Source: Camarhynchus parvulus (Eukaryota; Chordata; Aves; Passeriformes; Thraupidae). From it: a stretch of DNA of 64,000 bases. The stretch lies in contig NC_044572.1 of the NCBI RefSeq assembly GCF_901933205.1, positions 61,228,965 through 61,292,964 on the forward strand, given 5' to 3'. Shown here piece after piece: positions 37,893-51,335 of the stretch. Position 1 is the stretch's first letter; each line of letters opens with the position of its first letter. The position numbers were made by a program, and so were the translations under genes. The notes beneath the pieces were generated by a model. It saw only the letters and a list, made by a program, of their open reading frames with translations, had not been told where the DNA came from and ran no database searches.

Positions 37893-40800
37893 ATTTTAAT
37901 AGCTACTACAAATCAGATGCTTAGTGATGGCATTCAAGCTTCAGCATTGTATTTTTTGAGGCAGATTTCTGTGGGTATGAATGGTTTCTTAAGAATAAAA
38001 AAGGCTTAGTAAGGGAAAGTCCTGAGCCAGTTTCACTGCAAACTATAAGAGGAAAATGTCAAAATGGAGCTATTGGGCAAGGAAAATAGTATTTGAAATT
38101 GCAGGCAGTATTGTGGAGAAATTTTTGCCTTTTATAAAGCATATCTAATTCTAAAAAGCAGTGTATTAGAAAGCAAAACTCTCATGATTTAATCTAAGGA
38201 ACAGTTGATGATTGTGACTGGTTGTAAATCTAGAGTAAAGTAGAGGTTAAAAATTTTTTCCTCACATATTCTGATATACCAAACACAGAGCAGAGCCCTC
38301 CACAAAGTTCAAGGTTCTCAAGTTTCCCTAGGCCAAAGATATATACATAGTTTATAGAGTCAAAATAAACAATTAGCACAACTTTTTAAAAATGACTAAT
38401 GTGTTTAGGCTAATGTGTTTCCATGTGTTATTAGCCCAGCTGGTCAATAATTTGCTGAGCAGCCTGCTAACCATCCAGAAGTTCCCACTATTATGCCCCT
38501 GACTGTGGATGACATACAACATTCAGCACTAACTATTTACAAGAGACTTTATACTTTAGCTGTTAAATGGGCCCTTGAAATATTTGCTTGGGGTAATAAG
38601 CACTTTCCAAACTATATTTTCTAGCTTTTCCTGTTCACAGTCTTCAATTCCAGCATGACCTTCAAGTGCTAGAAGGTGTTCAGTTTTACTACTCAGCCCC
38701 AAGTAACTGGGGCTATCTCTTAAGTTACAGAAATTCACACTGGGTAAGCTGCAAGCAAAACAATCTTCAAGTACAGTCACAGACTTAGGAAATAATTTCT
38801 GGGGTTTCCTTATAGCTATGAAGCAGTAGCTGGGTTTTTGTTGCGCTCAGGCTTCTCAGCCTGAGGAACCCCAAGGATGATGCAGAAAGTAGGAAGTTAT
38901 TCGTGAGGCATGGGACAGCCTCAGACACGTGTTGCAGAGACACAGGATGGTTTGTTTATCTACAGGGAACATCCCTGCCAGTAAAACTACTGCAGTTTGC
39001 AGAAGTTATACAACAGAGAGTTAGCACCTACTGAAAGGACCACACTTTTCAGAACTGTGTGGTTTTTGGATCCGTAGCTTGTTTCATAATTCTTAGCAAG
39101 ACATAATATCTTGACATTACAAAAACATTTTAATAACTTAATGGTTTTAATTTTGTTTTCTTTCTGTTATGTCCCTTGGGAATATTAGAATTACCTGTGT
39201 GTTTTGCACTCTTTGCCACATCCAAAAATGAAGATGAATGCTACATCTGCAGGGATCTTGAAACAACAAAATTTGGACTTTGTAATGTGTTATTTTTTTC
39301 TATTTCATGGTACCATCATGTGTGAGAAACCAAAGAAACTGTTTGAGCAAGCAGTCAGCACTTAATTATCTGCACACCCAACTTGAGCTGAATTAGGCAG
39401 AGGCAAATTAGAATGGGAGTTGCAACATTAGGTCATAATTTACCATACTGTAAACGCTAGCACAGGCTAGTTTTAACCTTCCAGAAGTCTAATATAAAAC
39501 TCTGGGATGTTTTTACCAACCAACCTGTCCTGCCACTCCTGTGACCAGAAAAATCTTGCAGGAGGAAGATTTGCAAAGAGAACAAACAACTTTGCTTTTT
39601 CTTCCCTCCCCTAGAGTCAAAACTACAGTGTAGGGATACATGGAAAAGTTGGCAAACCCAATGGGAAGAGGAATCAGGGACTGCTCAGAGTCAATATACC
39701 TTCAGCAGTGTTAGTTCTCTGTTACACTCTCTTGTTTTCTCCTGGACATCTCAGGAGTTGGAGTGCCTTTGGGGAGAGTCAGGCCACGACAGCACAGTCA
39801 CTGAGGGGGCTCCTCCAAGGTGGCTGAGGAGGGGGCTTTGCCTGCAGATATGGGAGCTCAAGATGAATGTCCTGAGTATTGCTGTGCTTCAAATACTGTC
39901 CCACTGCCTCTTCCTTTCCCTGGTCCCACAGCACGGGTGTGGAGAAGATGCTTCCCACTGGTAGGCACAGTAGAATGCCGGAGCTGTAACCATTCTTTGT
40001 CTCCTTCAAGACAAACAAATAGCTGCATCCCTCTGTTTACATGGCAGATAAAAACTGCCATCCTCTACCAAAATCATTACATTACTTGGTTTCAAGAGGT
40101 CAGGAAGCTCTCTCTAATCCCCTAAAATCAGTAGTGACATTTGAAAGACCCACATAGCTGGAATATGTTGCCCACAGTGTAACTGTGCAGCAATCTATAA
40201 GACATTTTCTGCAGTCTAGCTGGAAAAGATATATTCAGGTTAGATCAGAAGCCTAAATGCTTCCTTCTAGGGATAACTCAGGCAAGCTGCAGACATCAAT
40301 GGAAACTACAGGAGTGCAATAACTATGTAATGATGATCCCCCTCATTGTCAGCCTTGCCTATGCATGGGATGGGGAAGGAGACCTTTCATTGTCTGTATA
40401 GGAGGCTGGCACTAGAGCAGATCCCTATCATACCCTGTCACACAGGATGCAATTTGTCAGCTCCTGCGTAGCGAATTACGATGATATCTGTTTAAGAGCA
40501 TGTTTGCAAGCAGTCAGCTGGCAAGTGCCTTGTGCACTGGCCCATCTGTTACCTCAGTAATTGGGTCATCCCCTTCAGAAGAAGCTGTTTTGCCCGTGGA
40601 GTGACAGCAGCAATGACCTCCTATAAAGAAATCTTGCACTGGACCAAGGATTCTAACAAATGGGACAGAGGAAAGGAAGTATTCCTATGGAACCAGCTGA
40701 AAATGGCAGAGCCCCTTTAGGCACGTATTCAACTGAGGTTCTGGAGCAGGTCTAATTGCTCCTCAGAAATGATGCTGAAGGAAAGCACAGAAAAATGTTC

Positions 40801-43800
40801 TGAGAGTTATCATTACCAAGGGGACTGCACCCTGCAAAAGAGAAGGCTGCCGGGACTGGCTGTCTTCTTCTCCACCACCACAGATCACCAACTTCAGCAC
40901 CCTTCTGTCAACACCTGATGCTGTCCCTGTGAAAAAATGGTACTGGGAAGGAACTGGAAGGTATTTTTAATTTGTAGGTTGGCATTCTTTTTTTTGGAAT
41001 TTACTATTTAATAAGAGTTAATAACAGAGTTGGTTTCTGTTTTAAAGATAATCCAGATTGTGGTTACAAATATTACAAAGTTATAGCTTCTATTTTACCT
41101 GTTCATGACAGGAGAATCAGTCCTTCCTCTACACAAAGTACTCATTTTTCACCTCTCTGTCTGTCTCTCAGGCCAATTATCCATTAAAACAACCTCAATA
41201 GGACTATAACTTTTTTCTATCTCTAGCAATTTTAAAAGCTGGAGAATCTGCCTGTCTAAAGTTAGGCTCTGGTCTGAACAAGAAATACCTGTTACAAAAA
41301 GCTGATTTTACCACATGAGTTGGTGTCCCCCCCCGCCACCTCCTCAGTCTTTAACCCCTATTTTCTGAGACAAGCTTCATTACCACGTGTGCAGAATGAA
41401 TTTCTGAGAGTTCAGGTGTCCGTGATGCCTTGGCCACTTCCACAGTACAAGCTTTTTGTAGTGAAATTCAGCAGTTTCTCACTAATGCAGACGTACGGAA
41501 CACATGCAAAGAGAACTGAAAAATTCACCAAAACTTCTCTTCAAATGTAAGGGAAGCAACTTATGGCTATTTTTGGTGCTTAATATCTACATATAGTACA
41601 TATTTTCCAAATGAAGTCTAAAGCTGATTTAGTGTAAAGAAAGCTACAGAAGGAGGACAAAAGGAAAGCTTAATCATTCTAAAATGAAACTTGGTTAGAC
41701 TTCATGACCATCAGGGTCACTTCTAGTCTTATAGCCAGTGAATCCCTACCAGCAGTATGTGAGGAGTGAAGTTTTCAGCTACATTAACCATTTCCATTGC
41801 TTATTTCACACATTTTAAATCCCCTGAAGTATTTAAGAGAGTCATCACTTGAACAACACAACAGTTACTGAAAATCAGTGATGTTTGACTTAACCTAGAA
41901 GAGTACATCACTGCAAATCAACTCATTTCTTAGATTACATGTAAAATATGCAGTGAAAAACATTCAGCAAAGACAAGCTCATCACATTTCTGCCAGTTTA
42001 GATAAAAGGCTTCTTGCTAGGGGTAAGGGAGTGAAAGAGGAGCTAAATAGTAGGACTGAGGCAGAGAGGGAAATACTCAAACATCTTTCCAATTGATGCA
42101 GTCTTGTTATATATAAACATCTAGCTCCTCATTTGAAGGATCTTTGTGTACTTTCCTGTTGCACTATTCTGATGGCACTTGGAGGCCCAGTTTTCAATGC
42201 ACCATCTTAGCCTTGTGGGAAATGCATGCTGTGCTGTGAGATTGGTGTAGCTGGACCACTATTAAAGCTAAATTGTAATTTGGATGCTCGGCTTTATAGC
42301 AGGACAGATGATTACTTTTTATTTTATTGCACTGCTAAGAAACCTGGAGTTTGTTCACTTAATACTGTAGACATGGTGCTCTCTTTGAGCAACTGCTAAA
42401 ACAGACAGTGGCCAAGTTAATCTAAATTGTTCTCCTTAACTATGCCTCCTTTTTTAAATAGGAGTAGCCTCACACTTATGAGACAGCCAAAAGGTGTGCC
42501 AACATCCATGATAACTTTGTAAGATATCTGCTCACATATGTGATTGACATGAGACTTTGAATGCAAGCATCTCAGTTTCTCTTTCTTAAAAGTATCTGCA
42601 AATTTTCTTTGATTATCCTGGCTTGAGGCAGCAAAAAAGACTGATCCATCCAGGAGGGTCTAGTAAGTGGCTGCCTTTAAAACAAACATCATCAATGTTT
42701 TACAGATCGATCAGCAGGGGTCCTGCTTTTGCCAGTGATGAAAATACACCTAAAGATCTCATTGTTAACTGGGTCATGTTCTTTCCGGTAGGAGTTTACT
42801 GGGTGCTGAATCCAGACCTTTCTCCACACATAAAAATATTACACACATAATGATAATCCCAGCAGTAATATGTTTATTATGTTGTTATCACTGTGCCAAG
42901 CAGCTGCATTCATGGAGAAAGACCCTGTTTTGCTGGATGTTACACAAGCTCAGAATAAAGCAGGCAGCTCTGGCTGAAGGGGCTAATGATCTAAGTAGGA
43001 GGCAGGACTCAAAGCTGGATATAGACCAGCTGGCATAGAAGGCCAAGGAAACAATAAGACAGCACTAATCAGTGAATATGCTGTGATCTCAGCCTAACAA
43101 GTCTCTGTTGACAAGCTTTCAGTAGAAAAGCATTTCCCCCTCCCCCTTGAAACAATAAGAAAAAGAAAAGTTTTAAGAAGTAATTAAAAAGAGGATAGTT
43201 TTTTAATCTTGCATGGTTATTGGGGTCAACTCCTAATTGTAAAACAGCAAGTTTAGAAGAAAAGCCAAGAGTGCTCATTTGAAAATCTAACATAAGGGCT
43301 GACGCTTGTCTTAGGGTGGATGAATAGACAATGGGAACCTAGAAAAGGAAGAATGGCATGAGAGGAGTGAAACAGAATATGCAAAAATAAGAGTGACGTG
43401 CTCTAAGAAGTGAATTTGGAAAGTATGCTTTGCAGTAGCTTTCTGATAGGACAATGTCTGATTTGCCAATGCTGGAGAAAAGAAATTCCAGTAATCACAA
43501 AAAGAGACAGTGAGAAGGTGCATGAGATTTTAGCTGAGCAGGTGTTAACCAGATCTCCACAAGTATTCACTCAAGCAGGGTAATGAAGTACCAATTAAAG
43601 AAGAAAAAGGCATAAAAATAAAATCTTTACAACCCAGAATTTCTTATAACTACATAATTAATATATTGGTAATCCTAAATAACACTTATCAGCTTCAAAC
43701 CATGCTTATCTCTAATTTCTTTTTTTCCTTCGGATGTTATTTGGAAAAGTAATGACTGCCCACAACTAGAAAAATAATGCACACAATTAAACCACTTTAA

Positions 43801-44353
43801 CCTTGTACTGAGGGACAAAGTGTTCAGTTAGCACTAATATTATTCTAATATATCTTATTCAGGCTATACATGTTGGTGAGCACTGCTATCCGATAGCATT
43901 AGTGGACAAAAAACTTTGTAGATCTCGGCTGCCTGAATCTATGCACCAGTACTGAATGATTCCTAAAATGTAATTGAATCTTTGCCATAAGACTTTTAAC
44001 TACAGTTGTTGAAAGGGCTTGTTTGAATATGCCAGCTTCTTTTCTCCTTCTATAAAACTGTAGTATTACACCTACAGCTTTAAAAACTCTGAAATATCTT
44101 TCTGCTAATTCTAAGTCTTGACTGGTCTCAACAGCTATTTTTACCCACCTATTATAATTACTGCAAAAAGGATTTCTGAAGAAAAAAAAATTAAACTATT
44201 TATCTAACTTTCTGGAAAAGTTAAATTTGTTTTTCTCTGTGCTATACAGTTTCTCCTCTAGATGGTAGCAGAGAACAGAATCTAAGGGACCTGCCCTGTG
44301 AAGACTGGGATGATATTAAATAAAAACTTGCTGCCAGTGATTTAAAGAAGCTG
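37893..44353. other. Intergenic, nothing recognised
   Basis: AT-rich sequence without a recognisable gene or transposon. Enhancers for either neighbour could lie here but cannot be seen without cross-species alignment. Confidence 0.5.
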
Positions 44354-44418
44354 AAAAGCTGAAAAGTCGCTCTATAGTAAAAGAAAAAAAAAAAGCTGAA
44401 AAGTCGCTCTATAGTAAA
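44354..44418. repeat. Perfect 28-bp direct repeat with A-rich spacer
   Basis: The same 28 bases, starting AAAAGCTGAAAAGTCGC and ending TCTATAGTAAA, occur at 44354-44381 and 44391-44418, separated by nine bases AGAAAAAAA. Perfect identity suggests a recent event. It may be a tandem duplication of 37 bp or a target duplication around a poly-A-only insertion. Confidence 0.9.
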
Positions 44419-45279
44419 TTATTTTCATATTCAGTTTTCATTTGACATAGATTAGAAGAGTTATACTGAAAACACCAATGGTTCCTAGTAACTGGAGTTT
44501 TAAAGGAATTTTATTATAAAAAACCTTAATGTTCTATGATTTGCCTTTACAAAACTGTTATGCAAACCCTTCCTTAAAAATACAGATATTGTTATTTTAA
44601 TAGTCCAAGACATCTTCTGTTTTCTTTATAAAACATTCTCTTGATTTCCTTAAATGTAGTTGAACTGAAATCTCCTGCCATGTCCAATAGTTACTGGATC
44701 CTGAGGTATTTGCATTAACAAAGGTTCATGCAAACTTTTTTTCATATTAGCTATGAGGAATTCACATTAAACTTCAATATTTACAATTTCTCATTTTGTA
44801 CATCATAAAATACCCTCCAGGTTTTTAGTTTCAAGCTGTATTACACAGGCTTCTACATCTCAAAATGTTCTGGAATGAAGAGCAGTAGAGCTCACAAAAA
44901 GATCCTGTGTAAACCACCTTCTTTTCAATTCACTAGTAAATGAAAAAAAGAGAATCCCTCTACACATACATGCGCCTGCTTTATGACCACTGGTTTTATT
45001 AAAGTCAAGACATCCCTCTGAGCAGCAGGAAAAGAAACTAGGCTGCAAAATCATCTCAAGCCTGGACATGGAAGGCCTCATGCTGGTAGAATGAATCACA
45101 AGCTAGGAGTGTGTGTAAGCCTCCATTCATTGTCTTCTGTTGTCTTTAATTTTGCATCAACAGATCCCGATTCTAATTCACTATTATTTGCAAATATTAA
45201 AAATCATTATCCCGTGATCTCTGAAGACGCCTTCAGCAGGTAACATTCCTTTTGGATAAGGGTGAGTGCTCCTACACAG
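44419..45279. other. Intergenic, nothing recognised
   Basis: AT-rich DNA between the 28-bp direct repeat and the GC-rich block. No exon or transposon was recognised. Confidence 0.5.
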
Positions 45280-45290
45280 TGGGAAGGATC

Positions 45291-45310
45291 AGCAGCAGCA
45301 GCAGCAGCAG
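45291..45310 (+). repeat. AGC/CAG trinucleotide microsatellite
   Basis: Six to seven perfect AGC units mark the left edge of the GC-rich block. Confidence 0.85.
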
Positions 45311-47375
45311 GAAGGGACTGTGCTGGCCTTTCGCTCTGTGATGGAGCCCAGTGACTGCCGCCCAGGGCCTAGGCCAGATGGGCTCCAGCTGCAGCAGGGC
45401 ACTCTTTGGACAGCCCCTGGCATCCCCCTGTGAGGAGAATGGCATGCTGCCCTGGCCCATCCAGCTCGTGGGCATCCTGCAAGCAAGAAGGGCTTGTGAG
45501 AGAGGGGGTCTTCCACAGAGCTGCCAGCAGAGTAGCCCTTCACGAGCTGATGGAGATCCTGGATGCTGGCAAAGACAAGCTGTGCTGCTGCTGGCTGACC
45601 TCAAGCTGAGCCCTTCTGACCTGATGCTGGAAGAGCTCCTTTCTGGCCTGTAGTCTCCAAAGGCTCACTGGGAGCCCTTGGAGGACTTCCTGCAGAGCAT
45701 TCCTGGCAGAGCTTCTCATGACAGAGCTCTGCAAGGAGTGCATGGCAGCCACGCAGAGGAGCAGCAAGCAGGCACAGCTGGAGGAACTGGAAGAATAGGC
45801 AGTGATTGCAACCTGCCAGATGAGCAGGGACTGGAATGGGGACCTGCACTTACCTGCCAAGGGACTGCCTCTTTCAAAAGCTGGTGTTTCTGGTAGCTCA
45901 CCTTTGCTGGGGTGCACTTCTGTACTGGGGGAAAATGTGTGGACAGCCAGCCTTCTGTAGCGTGGGCTTGGCTGGAATCAATGCTGGGAAGCAATGCTGG
46001 GCTTCCCTCCCTCCTCAATGACAGGAGCCCTGATAGCTGGCTGAGAGCACCTGCATAGCTGTGCAGCACAGCTGCTGGCTGCCTCCTGCCCCAGGCCAGC
46101 TCTGGGATCAGCTTGGTGAACCTTGTGTTGTGGGCAAACCTTGCTCAGCGTGGCTGAGAAGCCACCAGCAACCAACCTCTTCCTGAGGCAGCTGCTGGAC
46201 TTCTTTCAGCACACTGGCCTCAACACCTGCAAAATCCCTCCAGAGACAGCTTTCCAAAGCAGAGTCTTCCACAGAAGGTGGTGTGGCACTGAAGGGCTCT
46301 CTGTCTCGTGAGAGCAGAGGAAATTGCAGCGGAATAAAGCAGGCAAACCTTCTCTTGGCTGGAGAGTGATTGCAGGCTTCTCAACCCATGGAGCTCCCCA
46401 GTGAGCCAAGGGTCACACTCCCAGTGAGTGAACACTGTGTTCCCAAGGGAGGCCCTTGAAGAAAGGTCTGATGCAAAGCAGCCCTAGGGATCTCCTCTGC
46501 AGAGCAGAGACAAAAGTGGGACAGAGTCTCTTCCTGATCCAGGCTGTCCCTTGTCACCTGCAGACTCCAACACTTCTGCTTTAGGCATCCATTCCTTTGT
46601 CTCCAACCAGCCCAGAGACCGGGTTGGGCTGTCTGGTATGTGCAGGAGAACCAGGGAGCCTGTCAGAGGAAAGAAGGTAAAGGGAGGCAGCTTTGGTTAA
46701 ATCAAGAGTTGACTGCAGTTGATCCTACCTGTCCCTATCTCATCCCACTCTGGGGTAGAAAGTTTTCTATGCTCCTCACAAGAAAACAAAAAGCCAAGAA
46801 AATGGAAGAGAAGTGAGCCCTAGGCAGAGGAGAGGGAATGGCATCCAGCAAGGAAAAGGAGAAGGAGGAGACTGAAACTAAGCAAAAAGCTCCAGAAGAG
46901 GAAGAGGCCCAGTGGAGTACCAGGCTCTGCCGCCCATTTTTCCCAGCTCTCAGCCCTGCTTTAAGTCAGTTCAGCTTGCTGGCAAGGGACAGCCAGGACA
47001 ACAGCATCCCTGGATGGTGCTGCACTGGGTTTGGGAAGAACTCCATGGCAGCTCCCCAGGGGCTCCATTGAGTCCTGTGCCTTGGCACTGCGGCACTGTG
47101 CATCTCTGCATGTGCATGGATTCCTAAGGACATTACTTCCCAAGGGGATGAGGTGCCAGAGACAGCCTGTCACCAATGTCAGCACTAGCTCTCTCTTCTG
47201 GGCTGTAAAAGATTCCTTGTTAAGCACGTTTCCCAGAGAAAGGGGAACCAAGGCATGCCTGTTCCTGCCTCTGGAGGTTTATCAGTGCCTTCTGGCTCTG
47301 TTGTTGCAGGTACCAATCTCCTGTCCCTGGCTGAACCTCTGGGACCCCCAGGCTCCTGCACCCGATGTCCACCAA

Positions 47376-47381
47376 AATAAA
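47376..47381 (+). promoter_or_regulatory. Candidate polyadenylation signal AATAAA
   Basis: AATAAA is followed about 10 bases later by CTTTTCTCTCTCTCTCTG and then TTTTACTTTGTC and GTTGTGCCTGTTG, the T/GT-rich downstream element expected at a real cleavage site. It would end a plus-strand transcript from the GC-rich block. Confidence 0.4.
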
Positions 47382-47400
47382 AGGGGCTTTTCTCTCTCTC

Positions 47401-50400
47401 TCTGTTTTACTTTGTCTTACAAGTTGTGCCTGTTGCCTCTGGTGCTCTCAGTGGGCACTCTGGAGAAGAGCCTGGCTCCCTCATCTTCATTTCCTCCTGG
47501 CACATTTAGAAAGAAACATAAATTTGTGTTTTTAGTTTAGGTTTCTAGAGCGGTACATGATGATAACGCTTACACCCTGTCCCACGGTGACATAGGAAAG
47601 GCTTTTCCTGGGGAAGAGCTGGCAGTGAGATGCTGAGAGGGAGGAAATCCTCACCATGATTTTGGTGGTAGGTGGGAAGTTCTGAATCAGAGAGGGATTG
47701 TCCATCTTCCAGAGCATAGCATTGGTGGCTGTACCACAAGTGCTTCAAAGACCTGGCTGGTGCTTTTTCTTACACACCTGGAAGCCTGGAAGGTAGCAGC
47801 ACCTCTTTACTGGAAACCACTAGTGTTGAGGCTGTAACTTGGGAGTTCAGGAGAGGAGTTTAGCCACAGACAAACTTTTTCATAACTTCTTTTGGAGTAT
47901 GGAGAAAGTAAATGCCTTGAAAAATTCTTCTATGGAAGGAACTTGGATTAGGAACTTTTCTTCACCTGCTGCACGTCAGTGCTGGTGCAAAAGCTGGGGT
48001 CCAGGTTGTAAAAGTGAATATCCAGTCAAAGTACTCTTAAAGACTTTTGTAAGGCAGTGGTTTATACATTGAAATTCATGGACACTAATCAGACAGTTCA
48101 CAGTATAAATAGTATGCATAAAACTTGTGCCTTTGAAAATCTATTAAGCATAATCATGAAACAATATGTTCTTTATATACAGAACTGTGAATTGTTTTAC
48201 AGAGAATTAGTTTCCTTCTAGTTTATTCCAAATAAGAGATTTTTGAAACTTTTTTCAAATAAAAGAGTGGAAGCTCTCAACTGATAAAACATTAATTTTT
48301 AATTCAATTTTGTTCCCACTGAGGACAAGGGAAAATTATAAAATTGCAAAAATAAGTGTTAAGTATCACCACAGGTGTAGGTGACAGCAAGAAAAATATG
48401 AATATTTAAAGACATTCCTGGTAAACACAGAGGCTGTTGGAAATCTGCCTACTGCTTCAAAAACCCCCCTTGTTTAAGTCAGATGTTCCCTGTACTGTAG
48501 TTAATACTAAAGACCTTTCAATGTTTTGGTATCACATGTGGCAGCAAAGACTTGTACTCTCTTTCTTGAATTTTCCAAATTCTCTCCACTTCCTTATGAG
48601 CTGCATAGTTCCCAGTTGATTTTAGGCCACTATTTCCATTTTACTACAAGGCTTCAAGAATTCTGAGCTTGGTTCAGCAAAGCACCAGTGTTCACATAGC
48701 ATAAGAAGATAGAGCACCCTTCTCATGAGGTTATTACTAGATTTAGGTATATTTTCTTGTGTAATTATAGCAAATTTCAGCTACAACCAATAATATTTTC
48801 CCCTCACTAGCATTATGAGAAGATTAAACCATTAATATGCACGAGTTATGTGTGCAGTGTGTGAGCACACAGCAAATGCCTGCAGTTTCAGCACTCACAC
48901 ACATCTGTAAATTGATGGATACAAAGGTGCACACACAGAATAAACTACAGAGAGCAGGTGGCTCCACTGTCTATTGCCACGTCCACAGCACTTCTTTTAA
49001 TCAAAACTTGGATTGAAGGCTGTCAGCCATCCCGAACAAAACATCCTTGAGTATATCCCCATTCAATAATTTTGATTGCAACTACTTAGTAAACACACCT
49101 TTCCTGGAGATACTTCATTTGGTATTTACATTTATTATCTAACCGTTGTTTTAACCTACATTTGGGGTAATCAATCAAAATACCCAAGTAATAATCCTCT
49201 CCCTATATCTATTCTTCACACAGATTTGTTTCACTGTACTTTAGATGAAACTGAGCAGGGATTATATTTTCCTTATTTTCACCCATTTTTTTTACACAAA
49301 CTAACTTTATTTTGGCTCTGACATGTCAAGGCACTACAGCATTAGTTAAAATTCAATGAAAGCTGCAGTCCTATGGGATTTAAGCCTATGCTTTAATGCT
49401 TTGCTGAAATTAGGAATCTCTGCAGGGAGACACGTAGAAGTTTGGTAATCTTACCAGGAATTGCCAGTGAACAGATAAAACTCTTGTCATTTGCTGAGTA
49501 TTGCCTGAACAGTGCACACATCCCAATAACCCAGGCCTAACCGGAGCTGTGACATTAAAAAACTCCCCGCGCAAGTTTAGCTGCACCAATAGTCTTACAT
49601 TTGTAACTATGTATCAGCTACATTGTCAACATATTTTCTTTCACAGCTGCAATAGGAAAACTACCAAACCTTTTTGGGATTTTTCCAAGTTTTAGTTACA
49701 GGAGAATTCTATGAGCTGCAAAACTGCCATCTTTGTAAAATTAGTCACTTAAAAATAGATTTACTATCAAACAGGCCTTCATACGAAAGAGAACACATAT
49801 CTGTATGCTAGTTCTCTTTAATAGCAAATTACTTTAAAAATCAAACAAAAAAGTCTTAAAAAGCTCACAGCTGCATATAAGTTTAATAACATTAGACAAG
49901 CTTAACAAAATAATGTTTATCAAGTAAAACTCAGTTAAGCCATTGATGAGCGCAAATTCAGACAGGAAAACTATTAGCAAGACCACCTGGATGTTTCTTG
50001 TCTAATTTCTAATTTTAATTCAGAATTATTTGTTACTCATTAACAGTTGGTTTCCCTAAAAAAAGGAACCTGATATAAAATTAATGTTGTCAGTGTTGTA
50101 AGGTAAATGATAAAATAGTTATATCTCTATTTCCAAATGGTCTGATTTGCTTTTCTGAAGAAATATATCCTGTCTTTCTCACAAGAGAACAGAGGGGGAA
50201 ACATTTTAAAAGTTAAGTAGCACTCACAGGGATTTAATATTCCCATGAAAGGAAATGATAATATTGGACTGTAGTAGAATTTAGTGTAAGCTTTTAAAGT
50301 ACTCTTCTTGATGGCTGTGAGTCTTTTTAAGCATGAAAGACACACAGAAAACTATGGTATAATGGGGAAACTATAGTCATGGTACAGAAGTTATACATCA

Positions 50401-50754
50401 CAAATCTATTAGTGTTCTCTAAACACCAAGAGTGACCTATCAAGAAAGTATATTTGTATTTCCAGATACAAGAAGGGGTAAGGTTTCACCCCCGAAGACA
50501 TTAAATAATCACAGAATCACAGAAAATACTTCCCCTGGGTTTACTAGCAGTTCAAAAGAAAATAAATAAAGGATGAATTTGAAGTTGATACAAATAAATC
50601 TGCCCTGTTGAACACTCTAAGATTTTGGAAAGGGAGATAAGAAGACCAAGTTAGCAAGGATATTAAATAATTCACCATATTCATAGATTTGTTATTGAGC
50701 TGAAATGGATTTAACAATGTTGTATGTGGTGCAATTTAAATAGTGTAAACATTT
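47401..50754. other. Intergenic, nothing recognised
   Basis: Very AT-rich DNA after the GC-rich block. No exon or transposon was recognised. Confidence 0.5.
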
Positions 50755-51335
50755 AATATTGGTAAATGTAAGCAGGAAAAAGCAAATCTTGATTATACAT
50801 ACACATTAGGCTGTAAATTACCTGCTACCTCTGAGAAAATAGACTCTGAAGTTACTGGGGATGATATTAGAGGTTCTTGGTAAAGGAATGTAGAACAACA
50901 TATTTCATTGCCACAAAACTTCGGTCTTTTCCTTTCAAATAAAACAGAAAAGAGTGAAAAGGAAGGACAAAGATAGCAATAACTTCCACATAATGAGAGG
51001 TTAACTAGAGTCCTCAGTGAGGACAAGAGGCAGCTCAGGGTATATGAAGTTATGAAAAGCATGGGGGAGGTGATTAAGCAATGATTATTTGTTTATTTCT
51101 CAGAGCACAAGAACAAGACAGCCCTCAATGAAATTACAGGGCAGCTGCTTTAAAGCAAACCAAGGGAAGTACTTTTTCATGCAGCACATAATTAAACAGC
51201 AGAACCCATGGGATCCTGTGGAGGTCAAAAAGATAAGTTAATTCAAAATATATTAGAAATGTAAGATAGGCCTATGAGTGGCTAATAAACATGATATTCC
51301 AGATGAAATTTCCATCTTGGAAGTCCTGATGGCTA
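50755..51335 (+). mobile_element. Ancient CR1/L3-type LINE fragment
   Basis: In plus orientation, GATTATACATACACATTAGG and ACCTCTGAGAAAATAGACTC resemble the RT-distal part of ORF2. Then GAAATTACAGGGCAGC, GGAAGTACTTTTTCATGCAG, ATAATTAAACAGCAGAACCC and CTATGAGTGGCTAATAAACA resemble the 3' end of old amniote CR1/L3 elements. Divergence is high and part of the middle is missing. It is a molecular fossil that probably predates birds. Confidence 0.65.

Larger units (their letters stand above)
45280..47400. other. GC-rich block, unresolved (decayed gene copy or repeat)
   Basis: This 2-kb block is visibly richer in G and C than the AT-rich DNA on both sides, and poor in CpG, so it is not a promoter island. 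It opens with an AGC trinucleotide run at 45291-45310. The plus strand offers protein-like pieces in different frames, for example HELMEILDAGKDKL near 45540, LMTELCKECMAATQRSSKQA near 45720 and FLRQLLDFFQHTGLN near 46180, interrupted by stops and frameshifts. Near its end are an acceptor-like tract ending GTTGTTGCAG at about 47310 and a polyadenylation signal with a T-rich downstream stretch. I do not recognise the source. It may be an eroded pseudogene, a multi-copy bird gene fragment, or an unclassified retroelement. Confidence 0.35.

Noticed and set aside
45540..45917. 125-codon minus-strand frame in the GC-rich block
   Set aside because: Ser/Leu-rich translation of the complementary strand with no motif; the plus-strand fragments look somewhat more protein-like and neither is intact.
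50510..50530. AATCACAGAATCACAGAA resembling a CR1 3' terminus
   Set aside because: The following sequence does not continue as CR1, so the match is too short to support.
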